Below the pieces are notes generated by a model. That model saw nothing but the letters and a program-made list of their open reading frames with translations, was not told where the DNA came from and searched no databases. Made by a program: the position numbers and the translations under genes. From Lingula anatina (Eukaryota > Brachiopoda > Lingulata > Lingulida > Lingulidae), in the NCBI RefSeq assembly GCF_001039355.2, contig NW_019775747.1:300789-341862 (forward strand): a stretch of DNA of 41,074 bases, read 5' to 3'. This document shows positions 21,126-33,802 of the stretch, piece by piece; the first letter of the stretch is position 1; every line of letters starts with the position of its first letter.

Positions 21126-21756
21126 ATGTGTTTTATGGCAGCTAAAAGTTATATTCAACCAGTCGGTCTGTTTTATTTATAAATTACACCAATTTCGTTA
21201 ACTGTTCTAGCAAAAATTAACAGCCTTGAGTTTTTTAGGGCAATTGAAATATTTTTACCAAACTGATGCAATTTTTTAATTTTAAATGATGGTTTTAAAA
21301 TGTTTTTATCAAAGTAATCAAAATGCACAACAAATGGCCATCAATCTTTACTATACTTGTTTCTTTCTTAATGTCATTGATTACCACACATGCCAATGTT
21401 GTACTAGTATCTTTGTGCTGAGAACGTGACATGATAACTAATTTATACTATATTTAAAGACGCTCAGTGAACCACTCACCCGCTACACATCTATCTTTTT
21501 TTAAACGAGGAGCGAAGACAGTCGATACTTGAATCGCTTTAACGCTGAGCATTCTGTTACTATATATTTTCTGATCTGACAATATTGGTCCCACGCCTAA
21601 AAAGAATGTTCTAGTAATACTGTCCTTAGCTGTACGTAATACTTACGTTTATCTTATACCATGCAGTCTGTCAACTTTTGAATAACACAGTACGTCTTCC
21701 ATAACACGCGTTTAAAAAGGAAGGCAGACATTTTATCAATCATAAAGGTGGTCAGC
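21126..21756 (+). promoter_or_regulatory. Alpha-type upstream module, triplet 2 (5'-truncated)
   Basis: It aligns with 9485-10112 and about 31775-32432. It keeps the common upstream block (about 21388-21500) and the gtaatacttacgtttatc word about 120 nt before the ATG. The TATATAA of copies 3 and 9 is changed to TTATACC here. Confidence 0.45.
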
Positions 21757-23225
21757 ATGTCTAAGGTTTTCCAGGCAAGTGGGGGATTACTAAAAATCAT
21801 AAACCCATGTCAGAGGTTAACGAGAGTTATGTCATCTCCCCAGAGATTTGGTAAAGTTGAGCAACATGGATTAGGTCCAATAATCTCTTCACTTATCCTT
21901 TCTGCACGGGGTTTAAAAAACCAAGCGATACAGTTTAGAAAGGTGAGAAAGATTGAAAGACACGCTGTTCCTTCTCTAAATGAATACCAAAGGGTATAAT
22001 ATATTGGCAGCAGTTTGTTACTTAAATAACTTGACATTTTATTTATAAACAAGATTAGATCCGAGGAATGTTCTTTTTATTGGGATTGATTTCGGTTTTG
22101 TAGCATGTATTCTGTTTTAATATAAACGACAAGGCGACTGCATTTTTGCTTGTCAATACAAATATGATGAAAAGTCAGCAGATGGATCGTAGCCTACGGT
22201 ATCTCTTTGGTACAAACTGTCATTTTAACTTGCTTTTATCGATATACCGCGTGTGTTTTTGACCTTTAAATACACAAAAAACATTGAAAAAATTGGGATT
22301 CGGTTTTGGTACATGGGGAGTGAGTATCATGTTCCAATGCAGATTACAACGCTTTTCAATTTAGGACTCTGGATATGTCCAGTTTCAATGTACTTAAACT
22401 CCTTTCAGGCTCCAGTGGACTATCCACCGGTGACTGGATCTGATCACTGGAGACGGAAGCTGCGCACACTTTTCAGGAGTTTGGATGTAAACGGCGACGG
22501 CTACATCACAAAGGAAGACTATGTGATAAGTGCGAAACGCTGTGCAGAGTATTTGGACCTTGACGGTAGGCTATTGGTTAAAGCAAACTGGTAAATGAAG
22601 AATTGTGTAATAGGCAATCGCATTCATCTATTGTAAGTTTTCATTTTGCAACATGGTCTCACAGAGTAAAGCATAAATTATCGCTACGTACAATTGACAT
22701 TCAGTTCATATTCGATTCTCTCTTGTTCCTTTGAGAAAAGCATATAAAGCATTTTAAAGATTCATATAACATATTATATCTTAAGATTCATATACAATAC
22801 AATTCTGGCTTCTTTTAGATGAGAGGGCAGAGCATTTGCTGAATCAGCGTGTTGCTGTATGGGAAAGCATTTCTAAAAGTTCAGAAGATACTTCCAAAGT
22901 ATCAGAGGAAGAATGTCTAAAATCGGCAATAGTGCTGTTTAATCAGAGAAGCTACCGACAGGAGGTTTTCCCCAGGCATTTGTCTATGCAATTTACTGCT
23001 GTGGATCTTGATAGCGATGGCCTCATTTCTAGAGAAGAATACAAGGTTTCGTGTTATAGCTCAAACATCCCCGAAGAAGAAGCACAGAAATTATTCGACC
23101 TGGTTGACACCGACAAAGATGGTTTCATAACCATTGACGAATTTGCACAATCTTTTGCCGAATTCTTTTTTACCGAGGACCCAAATAACACATACAGTGG
23201 AATATTCGGACCACTGGCTGATTAA
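21757..23225 (+). CDS. Gene copy 6 (alpha type): SCP-like EF-hand protein, intact
   Basis: Exons are 21757-21942, 22409-22565 and 22819-23225 (TAA 23223-23225), giving 249 aa with donors GTGAGA and GTAGGC. Leader MSKVFQASGGLLKIINPCQR... has the alpha signature GLGPIISSL, with LILSARG where copy 3 has LNLPVRG. EF-hand loops are DVNGDGYITKED (88-99), DLDSDGLISREE (177-188) and DTDKDGFITIDE (211-222), all with canonical ligands. It is very close to copy 3 in exons 2 and 3 and in intron 2, as expected for paralogs from unit duplication. Its intron 1 has the uninterrupted site for the 2.34-kb element of copy 3. This is the most compact intact alpha gene. Confidence 0.87.
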
Positions 23226-25322
23226 AATACAAAGAGAGACGGCTTGTTTTTGATGAAACTTTGTCAACCTTTAAAGATCAGCACCAACGTACACATGATC
23301 TTCGACATTTAACATCCAGCTGAATCAATTTCTAATGCAACACATCCCAGCAGACAAACGACATTGATTCACCGTTGAATCAATGTTAATTTTGGTGGAT
23401 CAACGTTGAATCAACGTAAAATCAATGTCGTTTGCCTGCTGGGATGTCAGCGTTTTTGCAGATTCCAAGCGGGTCTTACAGCCCACATTAGAGACCATTC
23501 CCAGACCCTTACGTACCAAATTTGGATCGAACTCTTCGAGGGGATTCTCGCTTGATTGCAATTTGATTGGGCGTCTTAGATGTCTGTCACGTCTGCTGAG
23601 GCTGATAGGGTGTAATTAACTATCATTTAGCAACTTTAGTGGGCGTCCCAGACATCTAAGCCACTTAAGCTGAAAGCAATTTAGCGAGGGACCCCTTGGA
23701 GAGGGACTGATCCTGTAAGATCGGTCTAGGGATAAAAACCAAGTCTTAGAGCCTGTCTGAGACACGCCTCAGACTCAATCAACTCAGTCAGACATCTTCG
23801 GTGACGAAGGACAGTCTGATGATATGTTGATGATACAGTGTATGTAGCAGCTCGCCTGCTGAATCCTTGACACATTATGTTTTAGCCGAGTTGACGTTGG
23901 TTGATACACAATACGTCATTTGCTCAGATTAAAAAGCATTTATAAAGTGGACAAATTCTTCTTAAGTCAAAAGAAACAGGAGTGTTCTAAATCACATGGG
24001 GGGGGGAGGAGCTGTGATTGCATTTTTATGATCTTATGATCCGAACTTTTCAAAAAGGACCACGTCCTTCAATCTTTACGGCACCTTTGATACATGTAGC
24101 TTCAAGAGAAAAATAAAACTATTATTAGAACACTACTTATTTTAGGCCTTTTTGCTTTTATTTCGATTTCATTAGATTAAAGTTATTGTCATTATTGATT
24201 TTATAATGTGATAACAGTTGTTAAGTGCGCTGAGATGTTTCACTGAGATATAATTATTTCTTAAAACGGCACGAAACATATATACCAATGCTGTTTCCAA
24301 ATATTATAATAAGTAAGTTAACTAGACCAGCGGCAAGACCAACTAGACCTAGCCTGAACATAACAATACAATCTCACAATGGACGTGGTGGAGGTGGGTC
24401 ATTGCAAGTTGGCCCAATTCAGGGTATCAAAATGCGATACCCCCCCACCCCCACCCATACTGCACATGCTTAAGGTATAACTCGAACACCTTTCAAATAA
24501 TGCACCTGGGGGCCATACTTGAATGTAATAGTATTGTATGCACTATATAGGAGAATGATTGATCCAGTAAACTTTTCTGAAACGTGAATAAAAGGTAAAA
24601 TATGTTCTTTTCCCACTTAAAATGATAGAGGTACGTATCTCAAAATATAACTGATTTTTAACCAAGTCATTTAAACAAATTTAAATATTAAAGCACATGT
24701 CAATGTTGTACTGGCATCTTTGTGCTGAAAACGTGACATGGTCGCCAATTTATATTACATTTAAAGGAGCCCACTGAACTGCTCAACCCACTTTACATCT
24801 ATCATTTTTTAACAAAGCCTGAAGACAGTTGATTTGTCAAGTACATAACACTACCGGTACATTATGTTTTCCGATCTGACAAAATTCGTCGCTGTTTTTT
24901 AAGCATGAATTGCACGTAACAGAGAACAGAAAATGGATCACTTTGCTTTACTACTGCGTTTTCTTTTATTTATACATGTACATAGTTTTATGTGGTCGAT
25001 TTTCCTAGGAAAAATTTAACTGCCTTAAGGGTCAATTGTAATTTTTCCATTTACCAAACTGAAGCCAACGCAATTTTTCCATTAAAAGAATGGTTGCAAA
25101 TACGTTTAAATTATGTTAGGGTTAGTCGTGCTCGTAAATCAATGGATCGGTCGTGTGTAGCCTCATTGTAACACTACCGGTCCCTGTACATAATACTCAC
25201 GTTCATCTTACATAATACAATCCGTCGACGTGTGAATAGTAAAGAACGTCTTTTATTGCACACGCTAAAGCGGGAAGACAGATATTTTTCTGACTCGGAA
25301 GTATATCTTGAGGCTTGTCAAC
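23226..25322. other. Alpha-beta spacer, triplet 2
   Basis: No gene is seen. It is collinear with 13929-15912: a short MITE (23342-23447), the foldback relic (about 23455-23770), the C-run block (24351-24545) and the common upstream block (about 24692-24800). The last approximately 450 bp before copy 7 is almost identical to that before copy 4. Confidence 0.6.
23342..23447. mobile_element. Short MITE with ACATCCCAGCAG-type ends
   Basis: A 106-bp palindrome-like element. The left end acatcccagcagacaaacg is complementary to the right end cgtttgcctgctgggatgt. The middle is built of repeated ttgaatcaacgtt-type words. It is absent from the equivalent positions after copies 3 and 9, so it arrived after triplet 2 separated from the others. 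Confidence 0.8.
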
Positions 25323-26519
25323 ATGATTTTCAAAGCTAGTAGGGGATTACTAAGAATCATGCATACACCCATGTCAAGCGTTAACAAGTCTTATGTCATC
25401 TACCCAGGGGTGGAGAAAGGTTGTACAACATGGGTTGGTTCCAAAATTTTCTCCGCTCATCTTACCTGCCCGGGGACTAAAAAAAAAACATGTGATACAG
25501 TTTAGAAAGGTGAGAAGGATCGTGCCAAACAGTTCCTATATATTAATCTTCAATCGCAGAGACGTAGACTTATTTCTATTTTCTAAATCCAATTCCCAAC
25601 ATACTTGAACACTTTCCAGGCTCCAGTGGAGTACCCGCCGGTCACTGGAACTGAAAACTGGAGACGGAAGATGCGCACATGTTTTAGGTGTTTTGATGTA
25701 AACGGTGCCGGCTACATTACAAAAGAAGACTTCTTGATAAGTGCAAAACGCATTGCCGACTATTTGGACCTTAACGGTAGGCTAACTGGTTAGAACTAAC
25801 TGGCGAATTAAAAATTGTGAAATAGGGAAACATGCATCCGTTGCATGTTTGCATTTTGCAATTTTTTTCATGGGAAAAAATCATCACGAGATAAATGTAG
25901 TAAATTGTTGTAACACGCAAAGATGTTATACAATGCACGTGTTTCTTTCTTTTTACTTTAAAGATAAATAAATAACACATCAAAAGCCTCAAATACAGCT
26001 TTATTTTTATAGAACTTTGACTGGCAGAATGTGGATTAAACGATAGTTACAGTTGGATAGGAAAATATATCAGTTTAAAATCTCTTCTCGCTTATTTTAG
26101 ATGAGAGAGCAGAGCATATGCTATATCAGCGTATTTCTATGTGGGATTTAATTTCAAAAAGGAAGGAGGGTGCTTCCAAGATATCAGAGGAAGAATGTCT
26201 TAAATCGGCCCCAATGGTGTTTAATCAGAGAAGCTGCCGAATCGAGTCTTTCCCCTTGCAGATATCCATGCATTTTACTTCTGTGGACCTTGATAGCGAT
26301 GGTCTGATCTCAAGAGATGAACAGAAGGCTTTGGCTTATAGCTTTAACGTCTCCGAAAAGGATTCGCAGAAAGTATTTGACCTATTGGACATAGACAAAG
26401 ATGGAGTTATAACAATTGACGAGATTGCCCATGCTTTTGCCGAATTCTTCTTTACTGAAGACCCAAATAACACATAGGCTACAACGGAATATTCAGACCA
26501 TTGACTGATTAAATACCGA
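25323..26519 (+). pseudogene. Gene copy 7 (beta type): SCP-like gene with frameshifts
   Basis: Exon 1 is 25323-about 25510. It opens MIFKASRGLLRIM, but a 4-bp insertion (gcat, 25361-25364) relative to copy 4 shifts the frame at codon 14. The correct frame resumes only after an internal ATG at 25393. A later A-run is 3 bases longer, adding one Lys. Exon 2 is 25620-25776, intact with donor G|GTAGGC; its EF-hand 1 loop is DVNGAGYITKED (position 5 Asp to Ala). Exon 3 starts at 26101. Loops DLDSDGLISRDE and DIDKDGVITIDE are present, but a 5-bp insertion creates TAG at 26475-26477 after EDPNNT, removing the last residues (YNGIFGPLTD in copy 4). With two lesions it is most likely a pseudogene. A protein starting at 25393 would lack the first third of the leader. 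Confidence 0.8.
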
Positions 26520-29506
26520 CTTAAATGATGAGTCAGCTTTGATATAATACATGCCTTCTGAATGTCAAGTTCAGCCAGGAATGTCATTTCTACTATACAA
26601 TCATGAAGATCTGATGAGTGTAGCCTTATTATAATATTTGTCAAGAATTTGGGATGGGTTGTACTACTGTGGTAGATTTATTGAGCTTTTAATGCACATT
26701 GCTTTAAACCGTATAGTTTTGTTCCAAAGAAAATAATTATTTTAAAAAAATGCTGTAAAGTACATATTTGGATACGAGGTATATTGGAATCATTATTATT
26801 AGCATCCATTAAATGACTTTTTTTCTTTTGAAGCAAAATGTATCATTAATGACGTAAAATCAATGTATTTTAGTTGAATTTGTTACATATTATAATAAGT
26901 AAGTTAGTCTGAACATGTTAAAAACAATCTTACAATGGACGCGGTGGAGATGGGTCACTGCAAGTTGACCCAATTCAGGGTATCAACAGGCGATATCCCC
27001 CATACTGCATTTACCAAAGGAATAACTTGAACACCTGTCGAATAATGCACCTGGGGGCCATACTTGAATATAATAGTATTTTATTCACTATACAACATTG
27101 GTCAAAAAGGTTGTCCCACCTTCAGTATTATGTGCATTTATTTATAAATGATCACAGCACAGTTGAAGATCGTTATAAATAGTGATTTTCATTCCAGATA
27201 CCATAACTAACATGATTAGTGATACAGAAAATATAAACTAGCGGTGAAGATATCAATATTTAATACCATTTATTCACATTGATTACATGTACCACCTCAA
27301 ATCCGACATTTCGCTGTGATTTTCACAGAGGTCAAGAAATGTCCATTAAATTAAAATGACACCACCAAATGTCACCAAATTTACACACGGGTGCGCTTAG
27401 GGTGCGCTCGTTAAAGACTACTTGTCCATAGCGTTTGTGTTTACTGCGTACTGAAATTACCTCCTGTAGGTGGCGCGGCCTGCCTTCAACAAGGGTAATA
27501 ATTCTGTTTTATGGGATAATGCTTCATTCTTCCTAAAGAGCTTGGGGAAGTTGGTAAAGCTTATTAGGAGTTCGGTTCTCCTTGGCATTGCACACTTCAA
27601 TTCATGCCACAGATGTTTAGTAAGGTTAATAACAGGGCAAAAAGGTGGTTGCTCCATCCTCTGAACATTGGTTTCTGCAACAAATCACTCAGCAGACGAG
27701 AGTTGTGAGCAAGTGCATTTCCACGATGACGCCTGCCGTATCCCTGAAGTTATCTCTTGCAAATGGTGTGAGATATTTGTTGAGAACGTTTCAGTGAATT
27801 CCCCCAATAACGTTCTTTTCCGGAAAGAACAATGTACTAAAACCATGGGCTTGGCATTCTCTCCAAACGGGGATTGACCTGACACCTCAGGCGATATTAT
27901 CCTGCACAAAACTTCCAGAAAGCATTTTGCAACATGTCTACGGTCCCTAATTTGACCATCGAAGGCATACAAGAAATACCTTGATTCTTCAACAAAACCA
28001 ACTTGTTCCTAGTGATGGTTGGCCAGGTTCCGGTAGTTCTGGGGTCACTGAACCTAACATTCTCAACTGATACCTCATTCTGTCTGCAAGAGGGGACTGC
28101 GGGAGTGTTTCAGGCTTCATCATGACTGTACACTTGCACACAGTTCTCGTGTGGTGAGTAATTTGTTGCAGAAACCCATTGGTCTGAGGCTGGAGAAACC
28201 ATCTTTAAATCCTGATAATAAACCTACTGAGCACCCGTGACATGAATTGAAGTGTGCAATCCAGAGGAGAACCAAACCCCAAATAGTCCGGACCAATAAC
28301 GCAAAGCTTTTTTAAGGAAACATGGGGCAATATCCCACAAAACAGAATTGTTACCCTTGTTGAAGGCAGTGACGCCGTCTACAAGAGATAATTACAGTGC
28401 GCGGTAGTCACACACGCTAATAGACACGTGACCTTTAACGAGCAAACACTAATGCTAAATGTGTGCAAATTTGGTGACATTTGGATGTGTCATTTCAATT
28501 TAATGGGTATTTCTTTACCTCCGTTGAAATGACAGTGTAACATCGGATTTGAGAGGGTACATGTAATAAATGTGAATAAATGGTATTGGATATAGATATC
28601 TTAACCACTAGTTTGTATTTTCTGTACCACTAGTCATGTTAGTTATGGTATTTGGAATGAAAATGACCATTCATAGCAATTAACCCCTGCGATGTGATCA
28701 TTTATAAATAAAGGCACATGAAACTGGGGGTGGGACAACCTTTTTGACCAATGTTGTATAGTAGAATGATTGATCCAGTGAACTTTTCTGAAACATGAAG
28801 GTAAAATATGTTCTTTTCCCACTTAAAATGATAGAGGTATTTCAAAATATAACAAAATTTTAACAAAGTCATTTAAACAAATTTAAATTTTAAAGCACAT
28901 GTCAATGTTGTACTGGCATCTTTGTGCTGAAAACATGACATGGTCGCCAATTTATAGGATATTTAAAGGCGCCCACTGAACTGCTCACCCCACTTTACAT
29001 CTATATTTTTTAATAAAGCCTGAAGACAGTTGATATGTCAAGTACATAACACTACCGGTACATTATGTTTTCCGATCTGACAAAATTGGTCGCTGTTTTT
29101 AAGCATGAATTGCACATAACAGAGAACAAAAAATGGATCACCTTACTTTACTGCTTACACAAAAAATTTATAGTGATTTTAAAACACAATAAGATCCAAC
29201 ACAGGGGTACTCCTCATGTTCGGTTATTCTGTACAACCAGCTCATCTAATAGTAGTTATATACTGTTGTGGTCAATTTTCTCAATACAACAAAACATTAA
29301 CAGCCTGGAGGTTTGTTCATAGAGTCAATTGCATTTTCCACCAACCGAACTTTTATGAGATGCATAATTGTATCACGTGATATAACACGTGCACCCTGGT
29401 TATGTTTAAATATAGCTCTACCTTTTTATATGACTCTTAAGGGACGTTTAAATGAAAGAGCATCTCTGCCACGGATACAGGAACATCGATCTCTACGGCG
29501 GTCACC
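26520..29506. other. Beta-gamma spacer, triplet 2
   Basis: No host gene is seen. It is collinear with 17065-20079, including the C-run block (26905-27090), the second foldback Tc1-like element and the gamma upstream region with paired CACGTG words at 29374-29379 and 29386-29391. Confidence 0.6.
27093..28756. mobile_element. Foldback Tc1/mariner-like element, copy in triplet 2
   Basis: Same ends (CAACATTGGTC...GACCAATGTTG), same TA flanks (27091-27092, 28757-28758) and the same host position as the element at 17647-19311. It was therefore copied by segmental duplication and not by a second insertion. It carries the same inverted arms with transposase C-terminal remnants and differs by scattered substitutions and small indels. 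Confidence 0.85.
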
Positions 29507-30890
29507 ATGTCTAAGGTTTTCCAGGCTAGTAGGAGTCTGATAAGAATTATACAACCGATGTGTCAAGGGTTAGCAAGGGTTACGTCAACTACCAAACGGT
29601 TGGAGAAGGTTTTGCAGCATGGATTTGTTCCAAAATTCTCTCCACTTTATTTGCCTGTCCGAGAACTAAAACACCAACCGGTAGAGTTTAAAAAGGTAAT
29701 GAAAAAGACTGCAAATGAAGCGGTTCACAAAACATATATACATATGTGTGCTGAGATTTTTTGTTAAACATTAATATCACTTAAAACAAGATTAGAACTG
29801 GGCAGTGCTACAAAAGCAGTTTATACTCCAATATATGTATATATATTTGGGATCAGAAATTGTTCCTGTCCATTTGGTTTCGGCAGGAGGCCATCGATAT
29901 ACCATGTGTTTCTGTTTTTAATGTAAAACTGTATGCTTGAATATACTGCGATTTTTTAGTTTCCATCAACCGATATACGATTTTTTCATTTAAATATAAA
30001 TTGTATCAAGCGTTATTTCTATTTTTGCATCTGATTACCATCTACACATCCACTGGTATTTGTACACCTTTCAGACTCCAATGGATTACCCGCCGTTGAC
30101 TGGATCTGATCACTGGAGACGGAAATTACGCACATATTTCAAGTGTTTTGATGTAAACGGTGACGGCTACATCACAAAAGAAGATTATATGTTAAGTGCA
30201 AGACGCTGTGCCGAGTATTCGGACCTTAATGGTAGGCTAATTTGGTACCAATTGTTGAATAATAAAAATAATTGAAAGTATATTTCTGTTGCAAATTCAA
30301 TTTTATGGACTAAAACATTGTACCCAGCAAGGAAAAAATATATGTGCTTTCTCTGTCTCTCATTTTTAAATAATTTTTTTTTGTTTTTTTTACAAATAAT
30401 TGTCAGAAAAAGTGACCAACCTACCGGGTATAGCGGATTTAAAGATAACTGCACAGTCATATACATGGATGAAATAACCATGCTCGTTTTTTCAGATGAG
30501 AGAGCAGAGCAGATTCTAAATCAGCGCATCGGACAATGGGAATATATTACAAAAAATGCTTCCAAGGTATCGGAGGAAGAATACGTGGAATTGCTTCGAG
30601 TGTTGTGTAACCAAAAACACTTTCGGAAGTTTTTCTCGGCGACGGTGTCCAACTTTTTTACTATCGTTGACATAAATGGCGATGGTCTCATTTCCAGTGA
30701 GGAGTACAAAGCTTTTTTCTATAGCTTATGCCTCTCTGCCGAGGAGTCGCAAAAAGCGTTCCATCTGATTGACAACAACAACGATGGCTTCATAACAATT
30801 GACGAATTTGGGCATGCAATAGCCGAATTCTTTTTTACCGAGGACCCAAATAACATATACAACGATATATTCGGTTCACTGGCTGATTAA
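29507..30890 (+). CDS. Gene copy 8 (gamma type): SCP-like EF-hand protein, intact
   Basis: Exons are 29507-29695 (63 codons), 30075-30231 and 30496-30890 (TAA 30888-30890), giving 246 aa. Donors are GTAATG and GTAGGC; acceptors are CAG. Leader MSKVFQASRSLIRIIQPMCQ... is basic and ends PVEFKK. Exon 2 starts TPMDYPPLTG. EF-hand loops are DVNGDGYITKED (89-100), DINGDGLISSEE (174-185) and DNNNDGFITIDE (208-219). Exon 3 is a few codons shorter than in alpha and beta types after WEYITK. The C-terminus is FGSLAD. It is the only intact gamma gene in the window. An upstream in-frame extension of exon 3 (from 30318) is translated intron and is discounted, because the CAG acceptor at 30493-30495 matches every other copy. 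Confidence 0.87.
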
Positions 30891-31219
30891 GTGATTACAT
30901 CCTCCAAGGAGCCTATTTTTCCTTTCGATTAGCAACATTATGCAGAAATATAGGGATGGGTGTGATGAAATTTTCAGCATAGTTCAGAATTGGCCAGGGA
31001 ACAAATGCTAAGATTTTGGTGGGGAACCAGTGTACCATTTATAGCTATTTCATCAATAAAATGCTGCATTGCACAAACGTCGTTCGCTTGCATCGTCTTT
31101 TAACTGTCCTGTCGTGCCTCTCTGCCTTCTCATTCATATTTAACAGTCAGTCGGGACTCACTCACTTCCACACTCTACAGTATAGTACAATTAGCAATAG
31201 CACAAACGCCGTGCATTAA

Positions 31220-31316
<97 letters not shown>

Positions 31317-31410
31317 CTTTTTCGGAGAGACCTCTCCCTCCGTATGTTAAATGATACATGAATGCGGCCTGACTGCATGTAAGATTTCGTTTGGTCGACG
31401 GTGTACATTG

Positions 31411-31446
<36 letters not shown>

Positions 31447-32432
31447 GGCACGTGTGGTGCAGAATGCTCAACTGTCCGGAGCACTTATGCACAATTCAAG
31501 GTAATAAATAGTCAATCGGACTACCTTGATTTCATTTCAAATGACCGTGTACTGATGATGATCATGTTTGATGAATGTTGCCTTGCAATGCACACTATCA
31601 CATAAGTATCTCAATTTAATCTTGACTCCCACGCCTAATTCAAATGGCTGGACATCTGAATACCCTTGATAAGGCCAGAACAAATTAATAAGTTTTTAAA
31701 TATTGGCCACGCTATCTTTATAGAGTATGTATATATGTAGTCTAGGTTTCTTTTTAGGTTTTTCATCATTGATATGTGTTTCATGGGCAGCTAAAAGTTA
31801 TGTTGGACCAGGTGCTGTGTGTGCTGTTTTATTATAAATAATTTTTATGCTGACGATTTTTCTAGTGAAAATTAACAGCCTTGAGTATTTTAGGGCAATT
31901 GAAAATTGTTTTGCCTTACCAAACTGATGCAATTTTTCAATTAAAAGAATGGTTTCAAAAATGTTTTTTATCAAAGTAATCAAAATGCCGCCACAAATGG
32001 CCATCAATCTTCACTAAATTTGTTTCCTTCTAAATTCCATTGATTACCACCTATGTCAATGTTGTACCGGTATCTTCGTGCTGAGAACGTGACATGATAA
32101 CTAATTTACACTAGATTTAAAGGCGCTCAGTTAACCACTCGCCCGCTACACATCTATCTTTTTTAAACGAGGAGTGAAGACAGTCGACACTTGAATCGCT
32201 TTAACGCTGAGCATTAATTATGTTACTTTATAATTTCTGATCTGACAAAATTGCTACCACGCCTAAAAAAGGTTCTTGTAACACTGTCGTTAGCTGTACG
32301 TAATACTCACGTTTATATTATATAATGCAGTCTGTCAACGTTTGAATAGCACAGTACGTCTTTCATAACACGCGTTTAAACAGGAAGACAGACATTTTTG
32401 ACTCATATTTATCAATCATAACGGTGGTCAAC
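30891..32432. other. Gamma-alpha spacer between triplets 2 and 3
   Basis: No gene is seen. A possible polyadenylation signal AATAAA lies at 31055-31060, about 165 nt after the copy 8 stop. The 3' flank to about 31225 is homologous to 40528-40880 after copy 11. Then come (CA)n (about 31221-31255), (TA)n (31256-31312) and a second (TA)n (about 31413-31441). From about 31500 the alpha upstream module begins, with TATATAA at 32319-32325, 108 nt before the ATG of copy 9. Confidence 0.6.
31221..31312. repeat. Compound (CA)n(TA)n microsatellite
   Basis: A CA run passes directly into a long TA run. A similar TA run follows copy 11 at 40896-40947 in the matching place, so the tract predates that duplication. 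The Tyr-Ile and Cys-Val repeat frames across it are not genes. Confidence 0.95.
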
Positions 32433-33802
32433 ATGTCTTAGGTTTTCCAGGCAAGTGGGGGGTTACTAAAAATCATAAACCCATGTCAATGGTTAACGAG
32501 CCTTATGTCATCTACCCAGAGCTTGGGTAAAGTTGAGCAACATGGATTGAGTCAAAAAATCTCTTCACTTAACCTACCTGTACGGGGATTAAAAAACCAA
32601 GCGATACAGTTCAGAAAGGTGAGAAAGTTTGAAAGACACTGTTCCTACTAAACTAAAGTTAGATTTTATTTATTCATTTATTTTTTAATTTTTAAGCGAT
32701 TTCGGTTTTGTCGCATGTAATCTATTAACTATAAACGGCAAGGCGCCTGCATTGTTGCTTGTCAAAACAAATAAATACAAATATGATGAAACGCCAGCAG
32801 ATGGATCGCACGGTATCTCTTTGGTACAAACCGTCATTTTAAACTTTCTTTTATCGATAATTCGCATGTGTTTTTGAGCTTTAAAATACACAAATAATTG
32901 GATAAATTGAATTTCATGTTCTAATGCAGAGAATAACGCTCTTAAATTTAATGTTCTAAGATCTTTTTTTTTTTCTAAATCCAGTTTCCATGTACTTAAA
33001 CTCCTTTCAGGCTCCAGTGGACTATCCACCGGTGACTGGATCTGATCACTGGAGACGGAAGCTGCGCACATTTTTTAGGTGTTTTTGATGGAAACGGCGA
33101 CGGCTACATCACAAAGGAAGACTATGTGATAAGTGCGAAACGCTGTTCAGAGTATTTGGAACTTGACGGCAGGCTATCGGTTAATGCAAACTGATGAATG
33201 AAGAATTGTGTAATAGGCAATCGCATTCATCTCTTGTAAGTTTTCAGTTTTGTAAAATTGTCTCACAGAGCAAAGCATAAATTATTGCAGCCTGCAAGTG
33301 ACATTCAGTACATATTCGTTTCTCTCTCGTTCCTTTGAGATAAGCATATAACATATCTTAAGATTCAGATACATTACAATTCTGTCTTCTTTTAGATGAG
33401 AGGACAAAGCATTTGCTGAATCAGCGTATAGCTGTATGGGAAAGTATTCCTAAAAGTTCAGAAGATGCTTCCAAAGTATCAGAGGAAGAATATCTAAAAT
33501 CGGCCCCAGTGCTGTTTAATCAGAGAAGCTACCGACAGGAGGTTTTCCCCAAGTATATATCCATGCATTTTACTGCCGTGGACCTTGATAGCGATGGCCT
33601 CATTTCTAGAGAAGAACACAATGCTTCGTGTTATAGCTCAAATATCCCCGAAGAAGAAGCACAGAAATTATTCGACCAGGTTGACACCGACAAAGATGGT
33701 TTCATAACCATTGACGAGTTTGCACAATCTTTTGTCGAATTCTTTTTTACTGAGGACCCAAATAACCCATACAACGGAATGTTCGGTCCACTAACTGATT
33801 AA
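32433..33802 (+). pseudogene. Gene copy 9 (alpha type): SCP-like gene with three lesions
   Basis: Exon 1 is 32433-32618. It opens ATG TCT TAG where other alpha copies have ATG TCT AAG, a nonsense change at codon 3; the rest of the leader frame is open. Exon 2 is 33011-33168. It has one extra T in the run at 33082-33086, which shifts the frame and gives TGA at 33086-33088, just before EF-hand 1. Its donor is G|GC (33169-33170) instead of G|GT. Exon 3 (33396-33802, TAA) is fully open with loops DLDSDGLISREE and DTDKDGFITIDE. The combination makes it a pseudogene. The open exon 3 implies either recent death or conversion from active alpha copies. Confidence 0.85.

Noticed and set aside
30318-30495. 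In-frame N-terminal extension of copy 8 exon 3
   Set aside because: It is intron 2 read through. The CAG acceptor and phase match those of the other copies, and the extension is not conserved.
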